Numbered from the stretch's first letter, positions 26,626-35,732 are shown. The stretch is DNA of 64,000 nucleotides from Hyphomicrobiales bacterium (GCA_017302635.1 JAFLCX010000001.1:806001-870000); one strand, 5' to 3'. Numbers and translations: made by a program. Notes: generated by a model not told the origin, from the letters alone.

Positions 26626-27099
26626 ATGGACCTGTTCGACATCCGACTTCTTGACGCATTGCAGCGTGATGGTCGCCTCACCAACAACGAACTGGCTGAC
26701 AAGGTTGGCCTGTCGCCCTCGCAATGCTCGCGGCGGCGCGCCCAGCTCGAAAGCGAGGGCGTCATCCGCGGATATCACGCGACACTTGAACCCGGTGCGC
26801 TGGGCTATGGCGTTATTGCCTTCGTGCAGGTGACGCTCGCCACGCATTCACCCGACAATTCCCGCCGCTTCCAGCAGCTTATCGAGAGGGTCGAGGAGGT
26901 GCAGGAGGCTTTCGCGGTTACCGGCGAGGCGGATTATCTCGTCAAGATGGTCGCGCGGGATTTGCCGTCCCTCGCGCGCATTCTCAACGAGACTTTCCTG
27001 CCACATGAGAGTGTGGCGCATGTGCGCTCCTCAATCGGCCTGACGACCTTGAAAGACACGCGTCTGTTCCCGATGGCCGAGAGCGTCGCCCGGCGGTAA
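26626..27099 (+). CDS. Lrp/AsnC-family transcriptional regulator
   Basis: The 157-residue protein has an N-terminal winged helix (LFDIRLLDALQRDGRLTNNELADKVGLSPSQCSRRRAQLESEGVI, read as a helix-turn-helix at about 18-40) and a C-terminal RAM ligand domain. Divergence from hppD suggests control of tyrosine or phenylalanine breakdown, as for HpdR-type regulators. The start is uncertain: ATG 26626 gives the usual family N terminus, ATG 26611 adds five residues, and neither has a ribosome-binding site. An inverted repeat ATGCA...TGCAT (26611-26627) covers both start codons. Confidence 0.85.
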   Translation: MDLFDIRLLDALQRDGRLTNNELADKVGLSPSQCSRRRAQLESEGVIRGYHATLEPGALGYGVIAFVQVTLATHSPDNSRRFQQLIERVEEVQEAFAVTGEADYLVKMVARDLPSLARILNETFLPHESVAHVRSSIGLTTLKDTRLFPMAESVARR

Positions 27100-27184
27100 T
27101 CTCGGGGCGCGCTCTGGCATTCAGCGCGGATGCGCATAGATTGGCGAAAAATGCCCTCCTGAACGATTCGGAAAGCGACCCGCC

Positions 27185-29284
27185 ATGCTTGCCATCCAGA
27201 ACAACCGCACGCTGGCTCTCGCAATTGCCGCCATCTCGGCCCTCGGCATCGTTCTCAATCTGACGGGCGCACTCACGCTCTACGGAATTTATGTGCCTGC
27301 GGGCGGACTGGCCCTGGCGGCAGCAATCCTGCTCACGCCCGGGATCGGGGCCTTCCTGAACTTCTTCATCGTCTTCTATGGCGTCGCCTACATTGGGTTG
27401 ATGGCCATCCTGATGCTGGGTGGGCTTCTCAAATTCGGCTGGGTGGGGATGATCCCGCCGCTGACCGCGTTCACCTCCGCCGCTTTCGGCCTGCTCGCCA
27501 TTCTGCTGGCGCGCATTCCGGTGACGCGCGGCGTATTCCGGATCGCCGACCCCTATTTCGAAACCAGTGACAAGGGCACGCTGAAACTCTGGCCGCTGAG
27601 GGCCTTCACCGCACGGGAGCGCTGGATCGCCTTCGTGCTGCTGGGCGTGATCATCCTGATCAATCTTGCACAGGTCGGGATCACGGTGCGGCTCAACCAG
27701 TGGAACCGTGAGTTCTACGACGCCATCCAGAACAAGAACCAGCCGGAATTCTGGCGACAACTGAGCCAGATCTGGGTGCCGATTGTCGCGGTGTTCATTG
27801 TCTCGAACATCATCGAGCTGGTGCTGATCTCGGTGTTCAAGATCCGCTGGCGCGAATGGATGACCAATCGCCTCACCGCGCGCTGGCTCGATGGCGGCAC
27901 GCATTACCGGCTGCAATTTGCCGGCGGGATCGACAACCCAGACCAGCGAATCTCGGAAGACGTGCGCAAATATGTCGAGACAACCTATGCACTCACCATC
28001 CAGATGATCAGCCAGATTTCCTCGCTGGTCTCCTTCTCGGTGATCCTCTGGGGTCTCTCGGCCAACCTGCCACTGCCGGGAACAGACACCAAAATCCCCG
28101 GCATGCTGTTCTGGATCGCGTTGCTCTATGCCGGCATCGGCACGTTCATCGCGCACAGGATCGGACGGCGGCTCATTCCGCTCAATTTCGAGCAGGAGAA
28201 ATACGAGGCGAATTTCCGCTACGCGCTCGCGCGGCTGAGGGAATACAACGAACCCGTTGCGCTTCTGAAAGGCGAAGCGGTGGAAAAAGCTGGCCTCGCG
28301 AAGCGCTTCGTCCCTGTTGCAAGCAACTACCTCGCGATCATCGGCGTCCAGAAATGGCTGGGTGCCTTCACCAGCTTTTACGGCATGGCCAACAGCGTCA
28401 TCCCGATCCTGATCACCGCCCCCTTCTACTTCGCGGGCCAGCTCACTTTGGGTGTGATGATGCAGACCGCCAGCGCCTTCAGCCGGGTGGATGCCGCGCT
28501 CGCCTTCTTCATCGACCGCTACGCCACGCTCGCGGATTACAAAGCGGTTGTGGACCGCCTGACCGGGTTTGAGCAAACCATCGAAACCGTTCAGGCTACG
28601 CGCTCCGAAACGCGGATTCTCTCCTCGGTCAACGGAAATGCGAACCTGCACATCCCGGCGCTGGCCCTCCATTTGCCGAACGGCCAGCCGATGCTCTCAG
28701 CGCAGGACCTTACCTTGCGCGCGGGCGAGCGCACATTGCTCACCGGCCCCTCGGGTTCAGGTAAATCCACCCTTTTCCGGGCGATTGCGGGCATTTGGCC
28801 CTTTGGAGAGGGGCGGATCGAAAAGCCGAATTCCGGCGAGATCATGCTGCTTCCGCAGCGACCCTACATTCCCATCGGGCCCTTGCGGGCCGCCGTGAGT
28901 TACCCGGCAAAGGAGAGCGCTTTCCCGGACGAGGACATGCGCAAGGCACTGGTGACCGTGCATCTGCCTCATCTGGCGACACGGCTCGATGAGGAAGCGA
29001 ACTGGAGCCAGATTCTCTCGGGAGGAGAGCAGCAGCGTCTGGCGGTGGCGCGGGCGATCCTCGCGCAGCCGGGTTGGCTCTTTCTCGATGAGGCCACGTC
29101 GGCGCTCGATGAAGGGCTGGAGGCGTCGATCTATGCTGCGATCCGCACGAGCCTGCCTGCTACCACCATCGTGTCGATCGGGCATCGCTCTAGCCTGATC
29201 GGAATTCATGACCGGCGGATTGATCTACGCAAGGACAAGAACGGCCTCTTCCGGCCAGAAGACGCCGTTGCGCAGCCCGCCTGA
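27185..29284 (+). CDS. ABC transporter, SbmA/BacA-like permease fused to ATPase
   Basis: The 699-residue protein has an N-terminal membrane part with three short helices (1-110), then an SbmA/BacA-like core of about six helices that includes LNQWNREFYDAIQNKN and FNFEQEKYEA-type segments. A C-terminal ATPase follows, with Walker A GPSGSGKST, signature LSGGEQQR and Walker B LFLDEATSALD. Related proteins import peptides, cobalamin or long-chain acyl compounds; the substrate here cannot be read. The first ~110 residues precede the usual fold and look like an added domain. A strong terminator follows at 29392. Confidence 0.85.
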   Translation: MLAIQNNRTLALAIAAISALGIVLNLTGALTLYGIYVPAGGLALAAAILLTPGIGAFLNFFIVFYGVAYIGLMAILMLGGLLKFGWVGMIPPLTAFTSAAFGLLAILLARIPVTRGVFRIADPYFETSDKGTLKLWPLRAFTARERWIAFVLLGVIILINLAQVGITVRLNQWNREFYDAIQNKNQPEFWRQLSQIWVPIVAVFIVSNIIELVLISVFKIRWREWMTNRLTARWLDGGTHYRLQFAGGIDNPDQRISEDVRKYVETTYALTIQMISQISSLVSFSVILWGLSANLPLPGTDTKIPGMLFWIALLYAGIGTFIAHRIGRRLIPLNFEQEKYEANFRYALARLREYNEPVALLKGEAVEKAGLAKRFVPVASNYLAIIGVQKWLGAFTSFYGMANSVIPILITAPFYFAGQLTLGVMMQTASAFSRVDAALAFFIDRYATLADYKAVVDRLTGFEQTIETVQATRSETRILSSVNGNANLHIPALALHLPNGQPMLSAQDLTLRAGERTLLTGPSGSGKSTLFRAIAGIWPFGEGRIEKPNSGEIMLLPQRPYIPIGPLRAAVSYPAKESAFPDEDMRKALVTVHLPHLATRLDEEANWSQILSGGEQQRLAVARAILAQPGWLFLDEATSALDEGLEASIYAAIRTSLPATTIVSIGHRSSLIGIHDRRIDLRKDKNGLFRPEDAVAQPA

Positions 29285-29391
29285 AAATTTTTGTTCAGCC
29301 ATGATCCAACGCCATTCCGGCGCGTAAATAGCTGTAGCAGCGCAAGTTGCGAGGTTGCCGCGAAACATTCCCCCGCTTCGCCAACCATCCG

Positions 29392-29428
29392 GAGGCCGCG
29401 ATTCCCCCTCGCGGCCTCTTCCTTTTTT
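29392..29428 (+). terminator. Terminator after the SbmA-like ABC gene
   Basis: GAGGCCGCG (29392-29400) pairs perfectly with CGCGGCCTC (29410-29418) around a 9-nt C-rich loop, and a T-rich run with six consecutive T follows. The rest of the 29285-29530 spacer holds nothing that I recognise. Confidence 0.85.
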
Positions 29429-29530
29429 CAGAGCATTTTTAACCGGAGTGGTCGCCGGTTCGCTTGAAGAAAATGAGACAGAACAAAAAGATAGAACCGA
29501 CTTGGTGAAAACAAAATCAACAGATAGGCC

Positions 29531-30523
29531 CTAAGCGGCATTTGCGGATTTCTGAGGTAAAGCCGCGATCAGGCGATCGAACAGCGGATTTTCGGGGCTG
29601 AACGCATAATCGGGTGCCGCCACAAGCACACGCCGAGCCCCTGCCGCCACAAGCTTGTCGGCCAGAACCGGGACCGTCGATTTCGGAACCAGCAGACTCA
29701 CGATGCCCGCGCCACCATCGAGCAGTATTTCTCCGCCCATCGCGCCGATCTCGGCTTCTAGTGAGGCCGGCAGGCCGCCATCGACAAAGCCGCGCAATTC
29801 GCGCCGTGTCGAGGCTTCCTTCTCAGCATGAATGCGGGCGAGAACCTGCCGCGCCGCCTCGCGCTGGGCCGGCGACCATTCGGCGGCACAACTGGCGATC
29901 AGCCAAGCCTCTGATTTGAGCATCGTCCCGTCATCCAGCACTTTCAACGCATTGGCCGCGAGCGTCGAGCCGGTCGTGGTAATGTCGACCACGCAATCGG
30001 CCGTGCCTGCCGCCGGCGCGCCCTCGGTCGCGCCGAGGCTCTCGACAATCCGATAATCAGCGATGCCGTGTTTCTTGAAGAAGCGCCGGGTCAGGTTGAC
30101 GTATTTGGTCGCGACCCGCAGCCGCCGGCCCTTGTCGTGCCGGAAGGCCGCTGCAACATCCTCGATATCGGCCATCGCATGCACGTCGATCCAGGCCTGC
30201 GGCACGGCGACAACGACATTCGCGAAGCCAAAGCCAAGCGGCACCAGCATCTCGACCTTGGCTTTCGGATCGGCAAGACCTTCTTCGACAAGGTCAGCAC
30301 CCGTAAGGCCGAAATGCACGGCACCGCGTGCCAGTTCCGCCACGATTTCCGACGCTGACAGAAACGCGATCTCGACGCCATCCAGCCCTTGGATCGACCC
30401 GCGATAGTCACGCGCGCCCCGCGCCTGACTGACATTCAGCCCGGCTTTCGCGAAAAACGCGAAAGCGTTTTCCTGCAGTCGTCCCTTCGAAGGGATGCCG
30501 ATGATAAGCGGAGCCTCACTCAT
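29531..30523 (-). CDS. hisG: ATP phosphoribosyltransferase HisG
   Basis: The 330-residue enzyme catalyses the first step of histidine synthesis, joining ATP and PRPP. The signature EGAPAAGTADCVVDITTTGSTL, with its acidic/glycine PRPP loop, is clear; the opening IGIPSKGRLQENAFAFF is typical. The length is intermediate: short HisG proteins that need HisZ have about 210-230 residues, and the long autonomous form about 300 with a regulatory ACT-like domain. Yet hisZ is directly upstream, overlapping by 4 bp. The C-terminal ~100 residues may be a divergent regulatory domain. Confidence 0.9.
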   Translation of the reverse strand: MSEAPLIIGIPSKGRLQENAFAFFAKAGLNVSQARGARDYRGSIQGLDGVEIAFLSASEIVAELARGAVHFGLTGADLVEEGLADPKAKVEMLVPLGFGFANVVVAVPQAWIDVHAMADIEDVAAAFRHDKGRRLRVATKYVNLTRRFFKKHGIADYRIVESLGATEGAPAAGTADCVVDITTTGSTLAANALKVLDDGTMLKSEAWLIASCAAEWSPAQREAARQVLARIHAEKEASTRRELRGFVDGGLPASLEAEIGAMGGEILLDGGAGIVSLLVPKSTVPVLADKLVAAGARRVLVAAPDYAFSPENPLFDRLIAALPQKSANAA

Positions 30524-31671
30524 GCCTGTGCTCCCAACCGCTCGATCCAGATCGCCGCGCCGATGGCCGGAACCTCATGCCCGAGGCGCTCGAAGAGGCG
30601 ATCATACCGCCCCCCTGCCGCCAGTGGACGGCCTTGAGCATCGCGTTTGATCTCGAAAACGAAGCCAGAATAATAATCGAGATTGCGTGCGAAGCCTGAG
30701 GCAGCCTCAAGCTGCCCCGGCGCAAATCCGCGCGCTTCGAGAAAGCCGGTCCTCAGATCGAACCGGTCGAGCGCGCCCTCGAGATCAAGCCCGCCCTCTT
30801 TCGCCAGCGCGCGCAGCTCGCGCGACACCTGATCGGGCTCGCCTGAAATTGCGAGAAAACGCCGGATGATTGCGGCCTGCTCGGCCCCCAAAGCCTGCGC
30901 ATCCTCGCGGGCGCGATCAAGGAAGCGGCTCGCGATATCCTCCGCTGAACGCCCGCCCACAGCCGAAATTCCGGCGAGCGAGAGCATGTCCTTCACGAAG
31001 GCTTTGGCCTCTTTCGGGTCAGCACCTTTCAGCGCATCGAGCACGCCGGAATAGCGCGCGAGGCCCTTCGCCTCGGAGCGCGCTTGCGCGTGCGAACCAT
31101 CAAGGATGGCTTCGATCCGCCCCTCGCCTAGCCCCAGCGACAAGCGTCGCGCCTGAGCCGGCGTGAGGCCGAGGGCTTCGATCAGCCCCTGGAACAGCGA
31201 CAGATCGCCGATCCGGATCACGAGCGGCTGGCCGCCGGTTTCAGCGAGAACCGCCGCGTGCGTTTCAGCGAGAAGATCCGCATCCGCCGCCTCTCGATCA
31301 TTCCGGCCGATGGATTCAGCGCTGAATTGCAGGAATTCACCGCTTTCGCCGGGGCGATGACGGAATACCGGGCCCAGAAAGGCGAGATCAGCCCGCCGGC
31401 CGATCACACCCGATTTCAGGTAAGCCAATGCGGCCGGGATGGTGAATTCGGGTCGAAGGCACAATTCCTCGCCCTCATCATCGGTGGTGACGAACAGGCG
31501 GCGGCGGATATCCTCGCCGGAGAGTTCGAAAAACGGTTCAGCAGGCTGCAAGACCGGCACATCAGCGCTTGCAAAGCCCACATGCGCAAACCGCGCCACA
31601 AGGCGCGCACCCACGCCCTCCGGAGCCGCGTTCTGTGCGATGCGTTTGGCCGAGCCGGCGCGCTTGTCCAT
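30520..31671 (-). CDS. hisZ: ATP phosphoribosyltransferase regulatory subunit HisZ
   Basis: The 383-residue protein resembles the HisRS catalytic core (LCLRPEFTIPAALAYL, FLGPVFRHRPGESGEFLQFSAE, AASGFARNLDYYSGFVFEI, AAGGRYDRL) but lacks the anticodon-binding domain, as expected for HisZ. It activates and mediates histidine feedback on HisG. I prefer ATG 31671, which has GAGG 6 nt upstream, over ATG 31695. It lies in a his cluster with hisS, separated by a palindromic repeat. Confidence 0.88.
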   Translation of the reverse strand: MDKRAGSAKRIAQNAAPEGVGARLVARFAHVGFASADVPVLQPAEPFFELSGEDIRRRLFVTTDDEGEELCLRPEFTIPAALAYLKSGVIGRRADLAFLGPVFRHRPGESGEFLQFSAESIGRNDREAADADLLAETHAAVLAETGGQPLVIRIGDLSLFQGLIEALGLTPAQARRLSLGLGEGRIEAILDGSHAQARSEAKGLARYSGVLDALKGADPKEAKAFVKDMLSLAGISAVGGRSAEDIASRFLDRAREDAQALGAEQAAIIRRFLAISGEPDQVSRELRALAKEGGLDLEGALDRFDLRTGFLEARGFAPGQLEAASGFARNLDYYSGFVFEIKRDAQGRPLAAGGRYDRLFERLGHEVPAIGAAIWIERLGAQA

Positions 31672-31782
31672 CGAACCCTCGAGAAAATGCCTCATTCCGG
31701 CAGCCCCATAGCATCACGCGCGTGAAATCGCGACGACAAGTTCAAAACGCGATGAATCGTTTTTTGGAGGATGCGGCTGTGC

Positions 31783-31901
31783 CGTCATGTCCGGGCTTGC
31801 AGCCAAATCTAGGCAGGCTGCACAAGTTTGCCTGCCCGGGCATCCACGTCTTGAACAGGGGAGGAAAGTCGTGGATGGCCGGAACAAGTCCGGCCATGAC
31901 G
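31783..31901. repeat. REP-like palindromic intergenic element
   Basis: The 119-bp element is bounded by CGTCATG and CATGACG. It contains a CCGG-rich outer stem and an inner perfect stem CATCCACG (31841-31848) / CGTGGATG (31870-31877). I recognise the combination GTGGATGGCCGG...CCGGCCATGACG from dispersed intergenic repeats in Bradyrhizobium, Methylobacterium and relatives. It fills the spacer between hisS and hisZ and could form a strong RNA hairpin in the hisS transcript. Confidence 0.75.
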
Positions 31902-31915
31902 CTCGGGTTCCAGCC

Positions 31916-33457
31916 TTACCTGTGGCGCGCCAGAACCTCGCGCACCTTCGCCACCACGTCGCTGAGCGGCACCGCAAACTGCGCCTCGGCCTGTTTGGCA
32001 AGATACTCGGTGCGGTCTGCAATGCCGGTCAGCGTCGCGCCGAGGATGAGATCCTTGAGCATCACCTCGCCCTTTTCGCGCTCGTTCGAGCCTTGAATGA
32101 GAGCGATGCGCGCATTGCGGCGATCGGCATATTTCAACTGCGCCTTCATGCCAGCGGACCCGAGATAAATCTCGGCCGGGATGCCAGCGGAGCGCAGGGA
32201 CGCGACGATTTTCTGATAGTCGGCCATGGCCTCCGAGGTCTTGTCCATCGCGAGCACGATGACCGGACCTTCGGGCGTCTCGGTCGAGATTTTGCCCAGG
32301 GCCTGCAAGGCCGCGAGCAGCCGCGAGACGCCGATGGAAAAGCCGGTTGCGGGCACGGCTTCATCGAGAAAGCGCGAGACAAGGCCATCATAGCGCCCGC
32401 CGCCGCCGACCGAGCCGAAGCGGATCGGGCGGCCATCCTCGTCCTTCACTTCGAACAGGAGTTCGGCCTCGAAAACCGGGCCGGTATAGTATTCGAGGCC
32501 GCGCACGACGGAGGGGTCGATGCGGATGCGGTCCGGGCCGTAGCCTGCGGATTGAACAAGTCGGCGGATCTCGTTCAATTCCGCAAAGCCTTGATCTATA
32601 TTTGTATTCGTATTTTCGGCTTCCAACCGATTTGCGACTAAGCCGTGCTCTTCTTCATCCGCAGACCAAATTGTCGAGTCATTTCGAACCAGAGTCTCCA
32701 ACCGCATAATCTGGGCCGAGTCCAAATCAGCACCCTTGGTGAAGTCGCCTTTTCCGGCCTCTCCGCCGTCCCACCGCCCTTTGCCCAGAAGCTCGCGGAC
32801 GCCAAACCACCCAAACTTATCCAGCTTATCAATCGCCCGGAGCACCGTGAGCCGCCGCCCGGCATTCTCCTCGCCACCGAGCCCGATGGCTTCCATCACG
32901 CCATCCAGGATCTTCCGGTTGTTGACCTTGATGACATATTGCCCGCGCGGGATGCCCAGAGCTTCCAGCGTATCAGCCGCCATCATGCAGATTTCGGCAT
33001 CGGCCGCGACTGAAGCCGACCCAACCGTATCGGCATCGAACTGCATGAACTGGCGGAAACGCCCCGGCCCCGGCTTCTCGTTGCGGAACACCCAGCCGGC
33101 GCGATAGCTGCGATAGGGTTTTGGCAGGTTCTGCCAGTTCTCGGCGCAATAGCGCGCGAGCGGCGCTGTGAGATCGTAGCGCAGGCTCATCCATTGCTCG
33201 TCGTCATCGCGCAGGCTGAACACGCCGGCATTGGGCCGGTCCTGATCGGGCAGGAACTTGCCGAGAGCATCGGTATATTCGAGGAACGGCGTCTCGACCG
33301 GCTCGAAGCCGTAAAGCTCGTAAACGCGCTGGATCACGCGCATCATCTCGTTCGTCGCGCGGATATCGGCGGACGAACGATCGGGCAGGCCGCGCGGCTT
33401 GCGGGCTTCTGTCTTCGATGATTCCGGGCGGGGTGCTTTGGGTGTCTCGGTGCTCAT
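31916..33457 (-). CDS. hisS: Histidyl-tRNA synthetase
   Basis: This 513-residue class II synthetase has motif 1 around [14 protein letters not shown], motif 2 [20 protein letters not shown], the histidine-binding [11 protein letters not shown] and [13 protein letters not shown], and a C-terminal anticodon domain from about 420. It is longer than the E. coli enzyme (424) because of an inserted segment at about residues 210-290. The third quarter of the gene (about 32590-32830) uses AT-rich codons, including ATA and TTA, that are rare in the rest of the gene. Confidence 0.93.
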   Translation of the reverse strand: MSTETPKAPRPESSKTEARKPRGLPDRSSADIRATNEMMRVIQRVYELYGFEPVETPFLEYTDALGKFLPDQDRPNAGVFSLRDDDEQWMSLRYDLTAPLARYCAENWQNLPKPYRSYRAGWVFRNEKPGPGRFRQFMQFDADTVGSASVAADAEICMMAADTLEALGIPRGQYVIKVNNRKILDGVMEAIGLGGEENAGRRLTVLRAIDKLDKFGWFGVRELLGKGRWDGGEAGKGDFTKGADLDSAQIMRLETLVRNDSTIWSADEEEHGLVANRLEAENTNTNIDQGFAELNEIRRLVQSAGYGPDRIRIDPSVVRGLEYYTGPVFEAELLFEVKDEDGRPIRFGSVGGGGRYDGLVSRFLDEAVPATGFSIGVSRLLAALQALGKISTETPEGPVIVLAMDKTSEAMADYQKIVASLRSAGIPAEIYLGSAGMKAQLKYADRRNARIALIQGSNEREKGEVMLKDLILGATLTGIADRTEYLAKQAEAQFAVPLSDVVAKVREVLARHR

Positions 33458-33488
33458 CGGGGCGCTTTAGCGCTCCGTCCCGTCCTTG

Positions 33489-33716
33489 TCACGCCTTCGC
33501 GCGCAGGGCCTCATAAACCTCGAGCAGGGCCTCGATATCCGCCTCCTCCGGCGGGCGGCCATGCGCGGCATCGAACTTCGCTGCAATCTCGCGGTTGGCG
33601 AGCAGCACGAGGATGGCCTCCTGCTCGCCATGCGTCGCCGCACTTTCGGCATCCGCGCGGCTGATCTCGACGCCGAAGCGCGCGAAAGCCGCCTGAAGAT
33701 GAAGAGCCGGGCGCAT
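33489..33716 (-). CDS. Small protein resembling the PhnX (HAD) cap segment
   Basis: The 75-residue product (FARFGVEISRADAES... ending AAHGRPPEEADIEALLEVYEALRAK) aligns by eye with the helical cap of phosphonoacetaldehyde hydrolase, which reads FAEFGV.VSL.EAR and .FGR.P...DV..IY in known enzymes. The HAD catalytic domain, the nucleophile Asp and the Schiff-base Lys are absent. It may be a free-standing small protein or the remnant of a lost enzyme. An upstream in-frame ATG at 33782 would add residues encoded by a repeat, so I use ATG 33716. The gene ends 32 bp upstream of hisS. Confidence 0.5.
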   Translation of the reverse strand: MRPALHLQAAFARFGVEISRADAESAATHGEQEAILVLLANREIAAKFDAAHGRPPEEADIEALLEVYEALRAKA

Positions 33717-33735
33717 CAGAACTGTCTTTTCGGTC

Positions 33736-33780
33736 GCATGATCTTGTCCGAAAACCGGGGACCACTTTTCGGGATCATGC
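33736..33780. repeat. 45-bp palindromic repeat of Rhizobiales type
   Basis: The perfect terminal inverted repeat GCATGATC/GATCATGC encloses a second, imperfect one (TCCGAAAA/TTTTCGGGA) around CCGGGGACC. I recognise sequences of this type (GATCTTGTCCGAAAACCGG...CTTTTCGGGATCATGC) as dispersed repeats of Rhizobiales genomes. The end at 33775-33777 forms the TGA stop of the transaminase gene. Confidence 0.75.
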
Positions 33781-35130
33781 AACGGCCCGGATGAGCTTGC
33801 CGAGCTTGTCGACCGCCTCGTCGATCTGCGCTTCCGAGATGATCAGCGGCGGGGTCAGCGCCAGCGTCTCGCCCGTATTGCGCACCATGAAGCCGTAATC
33901 CTCGAAGCCTCTGTGCATGGCGGTGAAGGCGCGCTTCCCGAAAGCGTCGGGGATCGAGGCGAGGTCAATCGCCGCTGTCAGCCCCACGGTCCGGATATCG
34001 AGCACGTTCGGCAGGCCTTTCAGCGAATGGATGGCGTCGGCCCAGATGGGTTCGAGTTTCTTCGCGCGTTCGAAGAGCTTTTCATCGCGATAGACATCCA
34101 GCGTCGCGACCGCCGCCGCACAGGCGAGCGGATGCGCCGAATAGGTGTAGCCGTGGAAAAACTCCACCATGTGCTCCGGGCCTTTCATGAAGGCCTCGTG
34201 GATGTGCCTGCGGGCGATCACGCCGCCCATCGGCACCGTGCCGGAGGTGACCCCCTTCGCGAAGGTGATGAAATCCGGCACCACGCCGTAGCGCTCGGCG
34301 GCAAAAGACGTGCCGAGGCGGCCGAAGCCGCAGATCACTTCGTCGAAAATCAGCAGGATGCCGTATTTGTCGCAGATGTCGCGCAGACGCTTCAGGTAGC
34401 CTTTCGGCGCGGGCAGGACGCCGGTCGAACCCGCCATCGGCTCGACAATCACCGCCGCGATGGTCGAGGCATCATGCAGCGCGACGATCCGCTCGAGATC
34501 ATCGGCGAGATGCGCGCCCCATTCCGGCTCGCCTTTCGTGAAGGCTTGCTCGGCGCGATTGTAGGTATGCGGCAGGTGATCGACATGTGGCAGGAGCTGG
34601 GTGGCGTAAGCCTTGCGGTTGGCGACCATGCCACCGACCGAAATGCCGCCGAAGCCGATTCCGTGATAACCGCGCTCACGCCCGATCAGGCGGCAGCGAT
34701 TGCCTTCGCCTTTCGCGTGGAAATAACCGATCGCCATTTTCAGCGCGGTATCCACGGCTTCCGAGCCGGAATTGGCGAAAAACACGTGATCGAGATCGCC
34801 CGGCGCCATCGCGGCGATTCGCGAAGCGAGTTGGAAGCCCAGAGGATGGGCGAACTGAAAGGGCGGGGAATAATCGAGCGTTTCAGCCTGCGCCTTGATG
34901 GCCGCGACGATCGGGTCGCGGTTATGCCCGGCATTGCAGCACCAGAGGCCGGCGGTCGTATCCATGATCGCGCGGCCATCATTGGTATAATAATGCATGT
35001 CCTTCGAGCGCGAGACGATGCGCGGCGCTTTCTTGAACGCCCGCTCGGCCGTGAACGGCATCCAGAACGCTTCGAGATCATTCGGCTGCGAAAGCGTCGT
35101 CAGGGGCGTCGCGGCGCTGGATTTGGACAT
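33775..35130 (-). CDS. Class III omega-aminotransferase (beta-alanine/omega-amino acid:pyruvate type)
   Basis: This 451-residue PLP enzyme carries LIFDEVICGFGRLGTSFAAE and the PLP lysine in TFAKGVTSG. ANSGSEAVDTALK and GYHGIGFGG are typical of the family. The opening LEAFWMPFTAERAFKKAPRIV matches omega-amino acid:pyruvate transaminases, which use beta-alanine, taurine-like or aromatic amines. The donor cannot be fixed from sequence. GAGGAGAG precedes ATG 35130. Its last codons lie at the edge of a palindromic repeat that provides the stop codon. Confidence 0.85.
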   Translation of the reverse strand: MSKSSAATPLTTLSQPNDLEAFWMPFTAERAFKKAPRIVSRSKDMHYYTNDGRAIMDTTAGLWCCNAGHNRDPIVAAIKAQAETLDYSPPFQFAHPLGFQLASRIAAMAPGDLDHVFFANSGSEAVDTALKMAIGYFHAKGEGNRCRLIGRERGYHGIGFGGISVGGMVANRKAYATQLLPHVDHLPHTYNRAEQAFTKGEPEWGAHLADDLERIVALHDASTIAAVIVEPMAGSTGVLPAPKGYLKRLRDICDKYGILLIFDEVICGFGRLGTSFAAERYGVVPDFITFAKGVTSGTVPMGGVIARRHIHEAFMKGPEHMVEFFHGYTYSAHPLACAAAVATLDVYRDEKLFERAKKLEPIWADAIHSLKGLPNVLDIRTVGLTAAIDLASIPDAFGKRAFTAMHRGFEDYGFMVRNTGETLALTPPLIISEAQIDEAVDKLGKLIRAVA

Positions 35131-35255
35131 GGGCACTCTCCTCAAGCTGTTCTGGTTTTGGCGCGAGGATACGCCGCCGGTGGCGGGAAACAACCCCGCA
35201 AACGCCAGAGCGGGACGCAATTTTCACGGTTGGGAATGCCGACTCGCTGATCAGC

Positions 35256-35732
35256 TCACGGTTTCGCCCGAGAGCGCGCCGGATCGAGATGCGGCAGCGT
35301 GAAGGCCTCATCCGATTGGGGCATTTCGAGAAAAGCAGCATCCGGCTCCTCGCAGACCGCCTCGCCATCGATCTCGAACAGGATATTCGGAGCGACAAGT
35401 CCGGCGACTTCGAGATACGTCGCGGCACAGAGATGCCGGCCAAGCCGGCGATCTCGAATGGTGCGGTAAAGCCCCACCGAGCCGGGCACGGTAACAAAGA
35501 CATTGATCTTGATGAGGTCGGAAATGTTCATCCCGGCCTCTGCCAGCACCGCTGTGAGATTGTCCCAGGCAATCTCCATCTGCTCGACCAGATCATCCGG
35601 GATTGTCCCGTCGATTCGCATCCCCACCTGCCCGGCAATGACCAGCCGGCGCGCGCGCGCCGAGTGCACGACGCCATGCGCGTAGCGCGATGGGGGAGCG
35701 GCGATGGAGCGCGGAATGATCGGCCTCGGCAT
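35256..35732 (-). CDS. RidA/YjgF/Rid family protein
   Basis: This 158-residue Rid-family protein contains the core RRLVIAGQVG...IPDDLVEQMEIAWDNLTAVLAEAGMNISDLIKINVFVT. The segment where true RidA has the catalytic Arg (IPVARxEVE or similar) reads NILFEIDGEAVCEEP here, without a clear Arg, so imine deaminase activity is doubtful. The N terminus has an extra ~20 residues. It is upstream of the transaminase with a 125-bp gap, so a link to enamine or imine by-products is possible. ATG 35732 has GAGGGAG upstream. Confidence 0.75.
   Translation of the reverse strand: MPRPIIPRSIAAPPSRYAHGVVHSARARRLVIAGQVGMRIDGTIPDDLVEQMEIAWDNLTAVLAEAGMNISDLIKINVFVTVPGSVGLYRTIRDRRLGRHLCAATYLEVAGLVAPNILFEIDGEAVCEEPDAAFLEMPQSDEAFTLPHLDPARSRAKP

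Noticed and set aside
26984..28672. A 562-residue open frame on the minus strand
   Set aside because: It lies antisense to the SbmA-like ABC gene and mirrors its codon bias; the product has the His/Arg/Asp/Glu-rich composition of a shadow frame.
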